Shown one piece after another: positions 1-5,119 of a stretch of 5,119 bases of DNA. The notes under the pieces are model-generated. The model was not told the DNA's origin. It worked only from the letters and a program-made list of their open reading frames with translations, and searched no databases. This DNA comes from Gemmatimonadaceae bacterium. Lineage in GTDB: Bacteria > Gemmatimonadota > Gemmatimonadetes > Gemmatimonadales > Gemmatimonadaceae. Position numbers and translations under genes: made by a program. Location of the stretch: assembly GCA_013361745.1 (NCBI GenBank), contig JABFXM010000573.1, forward strand, positions 1 to 5,119. Reading direction: 5' to 3'. Within the stretch, counting starts at the first letter, position 1. Each line of letters starts with the position of its first letter.

Positions 1-381
1 GCGCGCCCGGTCGGCGCGCTCGCGCTTCCCCACGCCCGCTTCCGCCATCGGGAGCTCGACGTTCTCGCGCGCGCTCAGCGCGGCGAGCAGATGGAAGCGC
101 TGGAAGACGAAGCCGATCCGTCGCAGCCGCAGCTCCGTCGCCTCGCGATCGCCGAGCGCGCCGACGTCGCGCCCGTCGAGCAGTACACGCCCGACGTTGG
201 GCCTGTCGATCGCGCCGAGGAGGTTGAGGAGCGTGGACTTCCCGCAGCCCGAGGGGCCGACGATGGCAACGTAGTCGCCGGCGTCGATCGCGAGCGAGAC
301 GCCGCGCACCGCGCGCACGTCCTCGCCGCCCATGTGATAGCGACGCTCGACGTTCTCGAGTCGCAGCACCGGCTCGCTCAC
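1..381 (-). CDS. ABC transporter ATP-binding protein, LolD/MacB type (partial, C-terminus off left edge)
   Basis: This is the N-terminal 127 residues of an ABC ATPase that would power the two membrane permeases encoded just upstream. Visible motifs are an A-loop-like Tyr15, the Walker A P-loop GPSGCGKST at residues 42-50 and the Q-loop FVFQRFHLL with Gln94. They are followed by the LSARENVELP stretch typical of the LolD/MacB/FtsE-like branch that partners FtsX-fold permeases. The ABC signature, Walker B and H-loop lie beyond the left edge, so activity cannot be judged. The start is GTG (381-379), overlapping the permease stop in the sequence GTGA. A good Shine-Dalgarno sits in the permease 3' end, which supports this start and coupled translation. 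Known for the family: ATP hydrolysis drives lipoprotein release, peptide or macrolide export, or mechanotransmission. The substrate here cannot be told from sequence. Confidence 0.95.
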   Translation of the reverse strand, partial: MSEPVLRLENVERRYHMGGEDVRAVRGVSLAIDAGDYVAIVGPSGCGKSTLLNLLGAIDRPNVGRVLLDGRDVGALGDREATELRLRRIGFVFQRFHLLAALSARENVELPMAEAGVGKRERADRAR

Positions 382-1562
382 GCCGCCTCCTCGCGCAGGG
401 TGCGCGCGACGGGGAGCGACGCTCCGCGCCAGGCGGGCCATGCTCCCGCGAGCACTCCGGCGACGGCGAGCAGGCCGAGCGCGGTCCACGCATCGCGCGG
501 CTGGAAGAGAAAGAAGTCGATCGCCTGCGGCAGGCCGGGGAAGCTCGAGAGGATCGCGTTCAGGTAGCGCGCCGTCACCAGCCCGAGCGCGAGGCCGAGC
601 AGCGCGCCGGCGAGCATCAGCACCGCGCCTTCGAGCATGATCTGCGCGGTGATCGTGCGCTTGGCGACCCCGATCGCGCGCAACACGGCGAACTCGCCGA
701 TTCGCTCGTTCACGCTCACCGTCACGAGCGTCCCGACGAGCAGCACGCCGACGACGAGACTGACGCTGCCGAGGATGAGCGCGAGCTGGCGGAAGTAGCT
801 GAGCCGCTCCTCGACCTGCGCGAGCGCGGTCTCGGTCGAGATCGCGGTGACGCGCGGCAGTCGTTTCGCGATCCACGCACGCACCGCCTCGACGTCGGCG
901 CCCGGGCGGGCGCGGATCATCATCAGCGACGCGCGATCGCGCCGGCTCGCGCCGCCCAGCGCCTGCATCGATGCGATCGGCATCGCGGCGGCGCGCTGGC
1001 CGCGCGAGAGGTACACGAAGCGCACGCGCCCGCTGATCGTCACGTGACGCGCGCCGGCGAAGCGCCGCAGCTGCGGGTCGTAGCCGCCGGCGATCGTCAG
1101 GGTGTCGCCCACCCGCCGGCCGATCGCGGCGAGCAGGGCATCGTTGGCGACGATCTCGTCCGCGGCCGGCTCCCGACCGGCGAGGAGCTCGTAATCTCCC
1201 TGTGCCGAGGGGTCGATGCCTAACGCGACGGCGCTGGTCGCCGCCCCGCTCGCCGCCGGGACGTGAATGTTCCCGCCGAGCACCGGCGCCACCGCGGTGA
1301 TGTCCGGCGATTCGCGCAGCGCCGCCATCGTCGCCGTCGCGTCGGCGATCGTCGCCTCGGTGTCGAAGGGCAGCGTCCCCTTCGGCGCGACGCGGAGCTG
1401 GAAGCCGCGGCTGAGCAGCAGCGAGCGGAAGGACACGCTCATCCCCGTCGAGAGCATCACCATGTCGAGGAGCAGCGCCGCGGACACTGCCACGCCGGCG
1501 ATGGCGAGCAGCGTGCGCGCGCGATGGCCGAACAGCGATGCGGAAACCAGACGCGCGAGCAT
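378..1562 (-). CDS. FtsX/MacB-like ABC transporter permease (full-length, 394 aa)
   Basis: This inner-membrane permease subunit of a MacB/LolC-type ABC system has the classic four-helix layout. An N-terminal helix (about residues 16-38) is followed by a periplasmic domain of about 215 residues (40-255, MacB_PCD-like), then an FtsX domain with helices near 258-283, 310-332 and 358-378. The cytoplasmic stretch NERIGEFAVLRAIGVAKRTI at 285-304 is the family's conserved coupling segment that contacts the ATPase. The length is normal for the family. The ATG (1562-1560) overlaps the preceding permease stop by one base (TGATG), with no convincing Shine-Dalgarno, so translation probably depends on the upstream gene. 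The stop overlaps the ATPase start by four bases. Such permeases work as dimers, and the natural partner is the neighbouring shorter permease (inference). A rare TTA leucine codon occurs around 1222. Confidence 0.93.
   Translation of the reverse strand: MLARLVSASLFGHRARTLLAIAGVAVSAALLLDMVMLSTGMSVSFRSLLLSRGFQLRVAPKGTLPFDTEATIADATATMAALRESPDITAVAPVLGGNIHVPAASGAATSAVALGIDPSAQGDYELLAGREPAADEIVANDALLAAIGRRVGDTLTIAGGYDPQLRRFAGARHVTISGRVRFVYLSRGQRAAAMPIASMQALGGASRRDRASLMMIRARPGADVEAVRAWIAKRLPRVTAISTETALAQVEERLSYFRQLALILGSVSLVVGVLLVGTLVTVSVNERIGEFAVLRAIGVAKRTITAQIMLEGAVLMLAGALLGLALGLVTARYLNAILSSFPGLPQAIDFFLFQPRDAWTALGLLAVAGVLAGAWPAWRGASLPVARTLREEAA
386..391 (-). promoter_or_regulatory. Shine-Dalgarno for the ABC ATPase
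   Basis: AGGAGG reads on the minus strand inside the last codons of the upstream permease, four bases before the GTG start at 381. It decides the choice of the non-ATG start and implies that the ATPase is translated by ribosomes finishing the permease or re-initiating beside it. Confidence 0.75.
1218..1227 (-). repeat. 10-mer CGCGTTAGGC, copy 1 (inside larger permease)
   Basis: Read on the minus (coding) strand this encodes part of Ala-Leu-Gly using the very rare TTA leucine codon. The same 10-mer is found in the opposite orientation at 2189-2198. The match is exact but short; biological meaning is uncertain. Confidence 0.3.
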
Positions 1563-2395
1563 CAGCGGCGGCCGAGCAGGGCGAGCGGGTGCGCGCGCGC
1601 CAGCCGCAGCGCCGCGAGCGCACCGGCGACGACGCCGAGCACCACCGAGAGCACGAGCGCGAAGCCGATCGTCTGCGGGGTGACGAGCGCGAAGCGCAGC
1701 GGCGTGCGGTAGACGCCCTGGTAGTGCGCGTTCACGATCGCCGTCGCGAGCCAGCCGAGCAGGGCACCGAAGATCGTGCCGAAGAGCGCGATCACCGACG
1801 CTTCGATGACGATCGACTTCACGACCGTCGCGCGCGAGATCCCCGAGAGCCGCAGGGCGGCGACGTCCTTCCGCCGCTCGTCCACCTTGAGCAGGAGGAT
1901 GCAGAGCAGGAAGATCGCGCTGGCGACGACCGTGATGACCCCGATCGCCCGGTGGAAGCGGCTGACCACGGCGAAGGTCGCTGACGTCTCGACCGCGACG
2001 TCGCGCGAGCGGTGGGCGACGAAGCCGAAGGCGGCGGCGTCGATCGCCGCGACCGCGCGGTCGGTGTATGCGCCGCCGTTCGTCTGCACCGCGAAGCGAT
2101 GGACGCGGTCGCCGTAGCCGGTCAGCGTCTGCAGCTGGTCGAGGTGCATCCGCACGCGGTACTCCTGATGCGCGATCTCGCTCGGGTCCGCGTTAGGCTT
2201 CGTGATCGCCGCGACGCGTACCGTGTCACCCGGCTCTCCCGGCTGCGCGGAAAGGACCACGAGATCGCCGACGTGCAGCCCCGCGTCGGCGGCGAGCCGT
2301 GCGTCGATCGCGATCGTGCGGGTCTGCTGCGCCGGGAGCGCGCTCACCGCCGTGATCGCGGCGAGGGCGAGCGATACGAAGGGCTGGAGTCTCAT
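1562..2395 (-). CDS. Short FtsX-like ABC permease with signal-peptide-like N-terminus (277 aa)
   Basis: This is the second, smaller permease of the ABC system. The C-terminal half is a recognisable FtsX domain with helices near residues 150-171, 195-221 and 242-264. A coupling segment, VDERRKDVAALRLSG, starts at 171 and is equivalent to the one in the larger permease. The N-terminus is unusual: a short hydrophobic stretch (about 5-20) ends in ALPAQQ and resembles a cleavable Sec signal peptide rather than the long first helix of MacB/LolC proteins. The extracytoplasmic domain is only about 125 residues. If the leader is cleaved the mature protein has three helices and an outside N-terminus; if it is not cleaved it acts as a short first helix. 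The 277 residues compare with roughly 380-410 for typical relatives. The ATG at 2395 has no evident Shine-Dalgarno and lies four bases after a perfect hairpin. The stop is fused to the next start (TGATG). Assignment as a permease is firm; the substrate is unknown. Confidence 0.88.
   Translation of the reverse strand: MRLQPFVSLALAAITAVSALPAQQTRTIAIDARLAADAGLHVGDLVVLSAQPGEPGDTVRVAAITKPNADPSEIAHQEYRVRMHLDQLQTLTGYGDRVHRFAVQTNGGAYTDRAVAAIDAAAFGFVAHRSRDVAVETSATFAVVSRFHRAIGVITVVASAIFLLCILLLKVDERRKDVAALRLSGISRATVVKSIVIEASVIALFGTIFGALLGWLATAIVNAHYQGVYRTPLRFALVTPQTIGFALVLSVVLGVVAGALAALRLARAHPLALLGRR
2189..2198 (+). repeat. 10-mer CGCGTTAGGC, copy 2 (inside shorter permease, opposite orientation)
   Basis: On the plus strand the 10-mer matches the copy at 1218-1227, but here the coding strand reads GCCTAACGCG (Pro-Asn-Ala region). 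The two copies therefore do not come from shared protein sequence. AT-rich triplets like TTA and TAA are scarce in this window, which makes the match noticeable. Confidence 0.3.
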
Positions 2396-2398
2396 CGT

Positions 2399-2421
2399 CG
2401 CGTCGCCAATGAAGCGACGCG
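2399..2421 (-). promoter_or_regulatory. Perfect 8-bp hairpin just upstream of the short permease start
   Basis: On the minus strand CGCGTCGC, a 7-base loop TTCATTG, then GCGACGCG form a perfect inverted repeat. It begins 14 bases after the holin-like gene's stop codon and ends three bases before the permease ATG, so it covers the normal Shine-Dalgarno position. There is no T-tract after it, which argues against a standard intrinsic terminator. A translational brake, an RNA-processing site or a DNA-binding site are all possible. The structure is seen directly; the role is inferred. Confidence 0.45.
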
Positions 2422-2435
2422 GACGGCGGTTCCCT

Positions 2436-2858
2436 TCAGTCCGCGCGCGGGTGCGTCACCCAGGCGGTGGTATCCTTGAGCGACTCGCGCGTCTCCTCGA
2501 GCGTGTACGAGGGCCGGCGGAATGCGGCCATCCCGCCCTTGATCAGGAACACCGCGGCGCCGATCTCGAGGATCCCGACGACGAGCGCGCCGAGCCACAT
2601 GTGCCCGTTCACCGCGCGCCCGATGAGCGTCGCGAGGAAGATCGTGAAGGCGACCATCGCGACGATGCCGACGCCGAAGGCGAGGGAGAGCCAGAGCGCG
2701 CCGCGCGCGCCCGCATGGACGCTCTCCGTCATCTCGAGCTTCGCGAGTCGGACCTCGTCGGAGACGAGCCGCTTCGAGTCGTCGGTGAGACGACGAATCA
2801 GATCCGGGATCCCTGCATCGGGATCGATGCGGGTGCTTTGCGAGTGCGGCGAGGTCAC
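2436..2858 (-). CDS. Phage holin 3_6 / Holin-X family small membrane protein (140 aa)
   Basis: This is a small integral membrane protein. An N-terminal charged amphipathic helix (about residues 15-48), containing SKRLVSDEVRLAKLEMTE, is followed by two membrane helices at about 54-80 and 88-108. The tail holds ETRESLKDTTAW. This order, with the 'VRDEVRLAKLE' helix, two helices, then 'ESLKEDxxW', is characteristic of the PF07332 'putative actinobacterial Holin-X' proteins. These are widespread on chromosomes, often without any phage genes, and their cellular role is not established. No lysis or phage gene is nearby, so the holin name should not be taken as function. The frame stays open upstream through the regulator gene, but that part is arginine/alanine-rich shadow coding. 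GTG at 2858 with GGAGG five bases ahead gives a length normal for the family. It lies 40 bases ahead of the ABC genes and 80 bases after the regulator gene, so it could belong to either transcript. Confidence 0.85.
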   Translation of the reverse strand: MTSPHSQSTRIDPDAGIPDLIRRLTDDSKRLVSDEVRLAKLEMTESVHAGARGALWLSLAFGVGIVAMVAFTIFLATLIGRAVNGHMWLGALVVGILEIGAAVFLIKGGMAAFRRPSYTLEETRESLKDTTAWVTHPRAD

Positions 2859-2938
2859 GTGGTCCTCCGGTGCGTTGGCGCTGATGCCTGCGCCGGGCTC
2901 GTGTCGCAAGGAGCGTTCCGACCACCACCGGACCGCGC
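2859..2938 (-). other. 80-base intergenic spacer between regulator and holin-like gene
   Basis: This is the largest non-coding gap in the window. It holds the holin-gene Shine-Dalgarno at its left end. I see no strong hairpin with a T-tract and no AT-rich palindrome resembling a DtxR/MntR operator. A TTGCGA...17 bases...CATCAG arrangement (2909 to 2881) is a weak promoter-like match only. It is the most plausible place for a transcription unit boundary, but the sequence does not prove one. Confidence 0.4.
2864..2868 (-). promoter_or_regulatory. Shine-Dalgarno for the holin-like gene
   Basis: GGAGG on the minus strand, separated by ACCAC from the GTG start at 2858. The ideal spacing fixes this start against the long upstream-extended reading frame. 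It also shows independent initiation, unlike the overlapping genes on either side. Confidence 0.8.
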
Positions 2939-3619
2939 TCAGGCCACCATCACCTGCGCCGCGAGCTGCGGCCCGAGCTGCCGCAGCTCGCCGCTCACCC
3001 GCAGTGAGACCGGGCCGCCGAACGGCGCACGCTCCACGACCTCCACCTCGACCCCGGGAACGACGCCGAGCGAGGCGAGATAGCGGAGCCGATCGCCGTC
3101 CTCGTCCTCGACCCGCGCCACCACTGCGCGCTCCCCTTCCGCCAGCTCCGACAGGGCACGCCCCACCGGCTCCTCCGCGATGCCGCCCTCGCGCGTCGGG
3201 ATCGGCGCGCCATGCGGATCGGTCGCCGGGTCGCCGAGCGTCGCCGCCATCCGGTCCACGAGCTCGTCGCTCGCCGCGTGCTCGAGCCGCTCGGCCTCGT
3301 CGTGAACGCGGTCCCAGCCGAAGCCGAGCACCTGCACGAGATAGGTCTCGATCACGCGGTGGCGACGCAGCGTCCGCAGCGCCGCGCGCCGCCCGCTCTC
3401 GGTGAGACGGACGCCGCGATACGGGGCGTGGTCGATCAGCCCCTGATCGGCGAGACGCTTCACCATCCCCGTGACGCTCGCCGCCGCGAGATCGAGCCGG
3501 TGCGCCAGGTCGTTGGTCGTCACCGCCGCGCCACGCCCGGACCGCTCGAGGTCGTAGATCGCCTTCAGGCAATCCTCCGCGGGGGCGGTGAGCACGCCAT
3601 GCATCGGAAGCGCGGTCAC
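2939..3619 (-). CDS. DtxR/MntR-family metal-dependent transcriptional regulator, three-domain form (226 aa)
   Basis: This is a cytoplasmic metal-sensing repressor. Residues about 10-73 form the winged helix-turn-helix (APAEDCLKAIYDLE, then TTNDLAHRLDLAAASVTGMV). Residues 76-145 form the metal-binding dimerisation domain. Residues 152-226 form a FeoA/SH3-like C-terminal domain, as in DtxR, IdeR and ScaR. By manual alignment, Asp16 replaces DtxR Met10, and Glu110 replaces Cys102 next to Glu113 and His114. His87 is also kept, so the ligand set is closer to manganese-sensing MntR. His106 and Glu91 match DtxR ancillary-site positions. Lys19 sits where B. subtilis MntR has Glu11. The GTG start (3619-3617) overlaps the stress-protein stop as GTGA. 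An internal ATG at 3604 would give 221 residues and also lacks a good Shine-Dalgarno. The likely targets include the linked mntH promoter, which is outside the window (inference). Confidence 0.93.
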   Translation of the reverse strand: MTALPMHGVLTAPAEDCLKAIYDLERSGRGAAVTTNDLAHRLDLAAASVTGMVKRLADQGLIDHAPYRGVRLTESGRRAALRTLRRHRVIETYLVQVLGFGWDRVHDEAERLEHAASDELVDRMAATLGDPATDPHGAPIPTREGGIAEEPVGRALSELAEGERAVVARVEDEDGDRLRYLASLGVVPGVEVEVVERAPFGGPVSLRVSGELRQLGPQLAAQVMVA

Positions 3620-4089
3620 GACTTGAACACCGGGACACCGGCCGCGGGCGTCAGACCCACCGGCGTCACCCCCGCGCGCACGCAGAGCACCGGGACGCGC
3701 GCCCGATGGCGAACGTCGTTGCACACCGAGCCGAAGAGGATGTCCTTGAGGAAGCGATGCCCGTGCGTCGACATCGCGATCAGGTCGCACGCCTCGCGCT
3801 CCGCCGCCGAGATGATCTCCTGCGCCGGGTCGCCGCCGGCAAGCAGCGACTCCGCCTCGATCCCCGCGTCGCAGAGCTGCTTCGCGCACCGCTCGAGATA
3901 GGCGAGATCGGCACGCATCTCCTCCGACTCGCGAAGGCCGAGCGGCCTGTAGTTGCGCGCGACGAATCCGTCGGCAACGTGGATGAGGAGCACCGACGCC
4001 TTGCAGAAGGAGGCGAGCGCCCGCACGTGCTCGAGGATCGCCACGTCGGTCGGCGTGTTCTCGAGCGGGACGAGGATGCGGTGGTACAT
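3616..4089 (-). CDS. Universal stress protein (UspA family, 157 aa)
   Basis: This is a single-domain cytoplasmic Usp with the expected alpha/beta fold. The first strand is HRILVPLEN (residues 3-11), the second strand is SVLLIHVAD (32-40), and the nucleotide-loop region runs from MSTHG through ILFGSV (106-122), followed by VPVLCV (132-137). The ATP-binding G-2x-G-9x-G-S/T pattern is kept at Gly110, Gly120 and Ser121, but the first glycine is Ser107. The usual acidic residue after strand one is Glu10 rather than Asp. Nucleotide binding is therefore plausible but unproven. About 18 extra residues follow the last strand as a Gly/Pro/Val-rich tail. The ATG at 4089 overlaps the transporter stop (TGATG) with a GGGTGG-like Shine-Dalgarno in the transporter's 3' end. 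The frame is open to 4128, but starts before 4089 would overlap mntH and add non-family sequence. The gene sits between a metal transporter and its likely regulator. Confidence 0.93.
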   Translation of the reverse strand: MYHRILVPLENTPTDVAILEHVRALASFCKASVLLIHVADGFVARNYRPLGLRESEEMRADLAYLERCAKQLCDAGIEAESLLAGGDPAQEIISAAEREACDLIAMSTHGHRFLKDILFGSVCNDVRHRARVPVLCVRAGVTPVGLTPAAGVPVFKS

Positions 4090-5119
4090 CAGGCCACCCA
4101 CTCGTGGAAGGTCTTCACGAGCAGCCACGCGTTGAGCGCGGCGATGAACGTCGCGACGACGTACGCGAGCACCTTCACCCAGCGCCCGTTGACGAAGTTT
4201 CCCATCTTCGCGCGGTCCGAGGTGAACATCACGAGCGGGAAGACAGCGAAGGAGAGCTGCAGCGAGAGGATGACCTGGCTGAGGATGAGCAGCTTCGCCG
4301 TGCCGCTCTCCCCGTACACGATCGCGACGATCACCGCCGGCACGACGGCGATCGCCCGCGTGATGAGCCGGCGCAACCAGGGCCGAAGCCTGATGTTGAG
4401 GAAGCCCTCCATCACGATCTGGCCGGCGAGCGTCCCCGTCAACGTCGAGTTCTGCCCGGAGGCGAGCAGCGCCAGCGCGAAGACGGTGCTCGCCCCGGCC
4501 ACGCCGAGCAGCGGCGTGAGGAGCTTGTGCGCGTCCTGGATCTCCGCGACGGAGGTGTTACCGCGCGTGTGGAAGGTCGCCGCGGCGACGATCAGGATCG
4601 CCGCGTTGATGAAGAGCGCGAAGGAGAGCGCGATGGTCGAGTCGAGGAAGGCGAAGCGCACCGCCTCGCGCTTCCCCTCCGTGCTCGACTCGTAGCGCCG
4701 CGTCTGCACGATCGACGAGTGCAGGTAGAGGTTGTGCGGCATCACCGTCGCGCCGAGGATGCCGATCGCGATGTAGAGCATCTCGCGGTCGCGGACGATC
4801 CGCCCCGTCGGCACGAAGCCGCCGAGCACCGCGCCGACGTCGGGGCGCGAGATGAAGAGCTCGAAGAGGAAGCAGACGCCGACCGTCGCGATGAGCGCGA
4901 CGACCAGCGCCTCGAGGAGGCGGAAGCCCTTGTGCTGCAGGAAGAGCACGACGAGGACGTCGAGCGCGGTGACGATGACTCCCAGCGCGAGCGGCATCCC
5001 GAAGAGCAGGTTGAGCGCGATCGCCGAGCCGATCACCTCGGCGAGGTCGCAGGCGGCGATCGCGATCTCGCAGAGGCCCCAGAGGAAGACGTTGACCGGG
5101 GTGCTGAAGTGGTCGCGGC
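4089..5119 (-). CDS. mntH: NRAMP-family divalent metal (Mn2+/Fe2+) transporter (partial, N-terminus off right edge)
   Basis: This is an inner-membrane proton-coupled importer of manganese and related divalent metals. The last 342 residues are in the window. It begins in the loop before helix 3 ([19 protein letters not shown]), with the hallmark helix-3 sequence [17 protein letters not shown]. Helix 6 carries [18 protein letters not shown], with Ala and Met (codons near 4751-4740) at the positions that bind metal in NRAMP structures. The helix-10 segment is [12 protein letters not shown], with a conserved Gln near 4257-4259. About nine helices (3-11) are visible; helices 1-2, including the DPGN metal-binding motif, are missing because of the window edge. 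The true start is to the right of 5119; the GTG at 5036 is an internal valine codon. The stop overlaps the stress-protein start (TGATG). The linked DtxR/MntR-type gene suggests regulation by manganese or iron, but the promoter is not in the window. Confidence 0.96.
   Translation of the reverse strand, partial: RDHFSTPVNVFLWGLCEIAIAACDLAEVIGSAIALNLLFGMPLALGVIVTALDVLVVLFLQHKGFRLLEALVVALIATVGVCFLFELFISRPDVGAVLGGFVPTGRIVRDREMLYIAIGILGATVMPHNLYLHSSIVQTRRYESSTEGKREAVRFAFLDSTIALSFALFINAAILIVAAATFHTRGNTSVAEIQDAHKLLTPLLGVAGASTVFALALLASGQNSTLTGTLAGQIVMEGFLNIRLRPWLRRLITRAIAVVPAVIVAIVYGESGTAKLLILSQVILSLQLSFAVFPLVMFTSDRAKMGNFVNGRWVKVLAYVVATFIAALNAWLLVKTFHEWVA

Noticed and set aside
2399..2421. Intrinsic terminator after the holin-like gene
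   Set aside because: The stem is good but no T-run follows it and the next gene starts within three bases, so a standard terminator is not supported.
2436..2858. Prophage or lysis cassette suggested by the holin-family match
   Set aside because: No endolysin, spanin, structural, integrase or attachment-site sequence is nearby, and the N-terminal and C-terminal motifs fit the chromosomal Holin-X-like group.
2881..2909. Promoter-like TTGCGA - 17 bases - CATCAG ahead of the holin-like gene
   Set aside because: Only 4 of 6 and 3 of 6 bases match the sigma-70 consensus; the spacing and position are attractive but matches this weak are expected by chance.
2202..3405. Plus-strand open frames of about 290-310 codons antisense to the holin-like and regulator genes
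   Set aside because: They overlap each other and the minus-strand genes, are rich in Arg/Pro/Ala with no hydrophobic or motif pattern, and are best explained as GC-driven shadow frames.
2859..3638. Upstream extension of the holin-like gene to a 400-codon frame
   Set aside because: The extension runs through the regulator gene in another frame, is almost pure Arg/Gly/Ala shadow sequence, and a strong Shine-Dalgarno marks the GTG at 2858 instead.
3706..4695. Long plus-strand open frame of 329 codons antisense to mntH and the stress protein
   Set aside because: It lies opposite two clearly recognised genes, has no recognisable domain, no supporting ribosome binding site and the Arg/Ala/Ser-rich composition expected from antisense frames in high-GC DNA.
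1..5119. Insertion sequences, CRISPR repeats, tRNA or rRNA genes
   Set aside because: Reading both strands showed no transposase motifs, no regularly spaced repeats, and no cloverleaf or rRNA-like segments; coding density is near complete.

Overview
The window is GC-rich (roughly 70% by eye), densely packed bacterial DNA with every convincing gene on the minus strand. It therefore reads right to left, and both edges cut genes. The lineage is an inference: high GC, LolD/MacB-type ABC genes, an actinobacterial-type holin-X-like protein, and a signal peptide ending in ALPAQQ together recall Gemmatimonadota or a similar high-GC soil or water lineage. No ribosomal or marker gene is present to confirm this.

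Right part (2939-5119): a metal-homeostasis cassette of an NRAMP-family manganese/iron transporter (mntH, N-terminus off the right edge), a universal stress protein, and a three-domain DtxR/MntR-type metalloregulator. The reading frames are chained by overlapping stop/start codons (TGATG, then GTGA), so the three proteins are probably made from one message by coupled translation. The regulator's putative metal ligands look more like the manganese sensor MntR than iron-sensing DtxR/IdeR, which fits its pairing with an NRAMP transporter.

Middle (2436-2938): an 80-base spacer, then a small two-helix membrane protein of the phage holin 3_6 / 'Holin-X' family. It has its own strong Shine-Dalgarno sequence and GTG start, and looks like a cellular housekeeping-type member rather than part of a phage.

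Left part (1-2435): an ABC export or lipoprotein-release type system made of two unequal FtsX/MacB-like permeases and a LolD/MacB-like ATPase cut by the left edge. The first permease is short (277 aa) and carries a signal-peptide-like N-terminus where this family usually has an anchoring helix. The second (394 aa) is conventional. Junctions are TGATG between the permeases and GTGA between permease and ATPase, so the three subunits are probably translated together as a heteromeric transporter. A perfect 8-bp hairpin lies just ahead of the first permease start, where a ribosome binding site would be expected.

No tRNA, rRNA, CRISPR array, insertion sequence, integrase or attachment site was seen. 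I found no clear case for a wholly new system. The most interesting points are the coupled transporter-stress protein-regulator cassette, the asymmetric permease pair, and the hairpin at its start.
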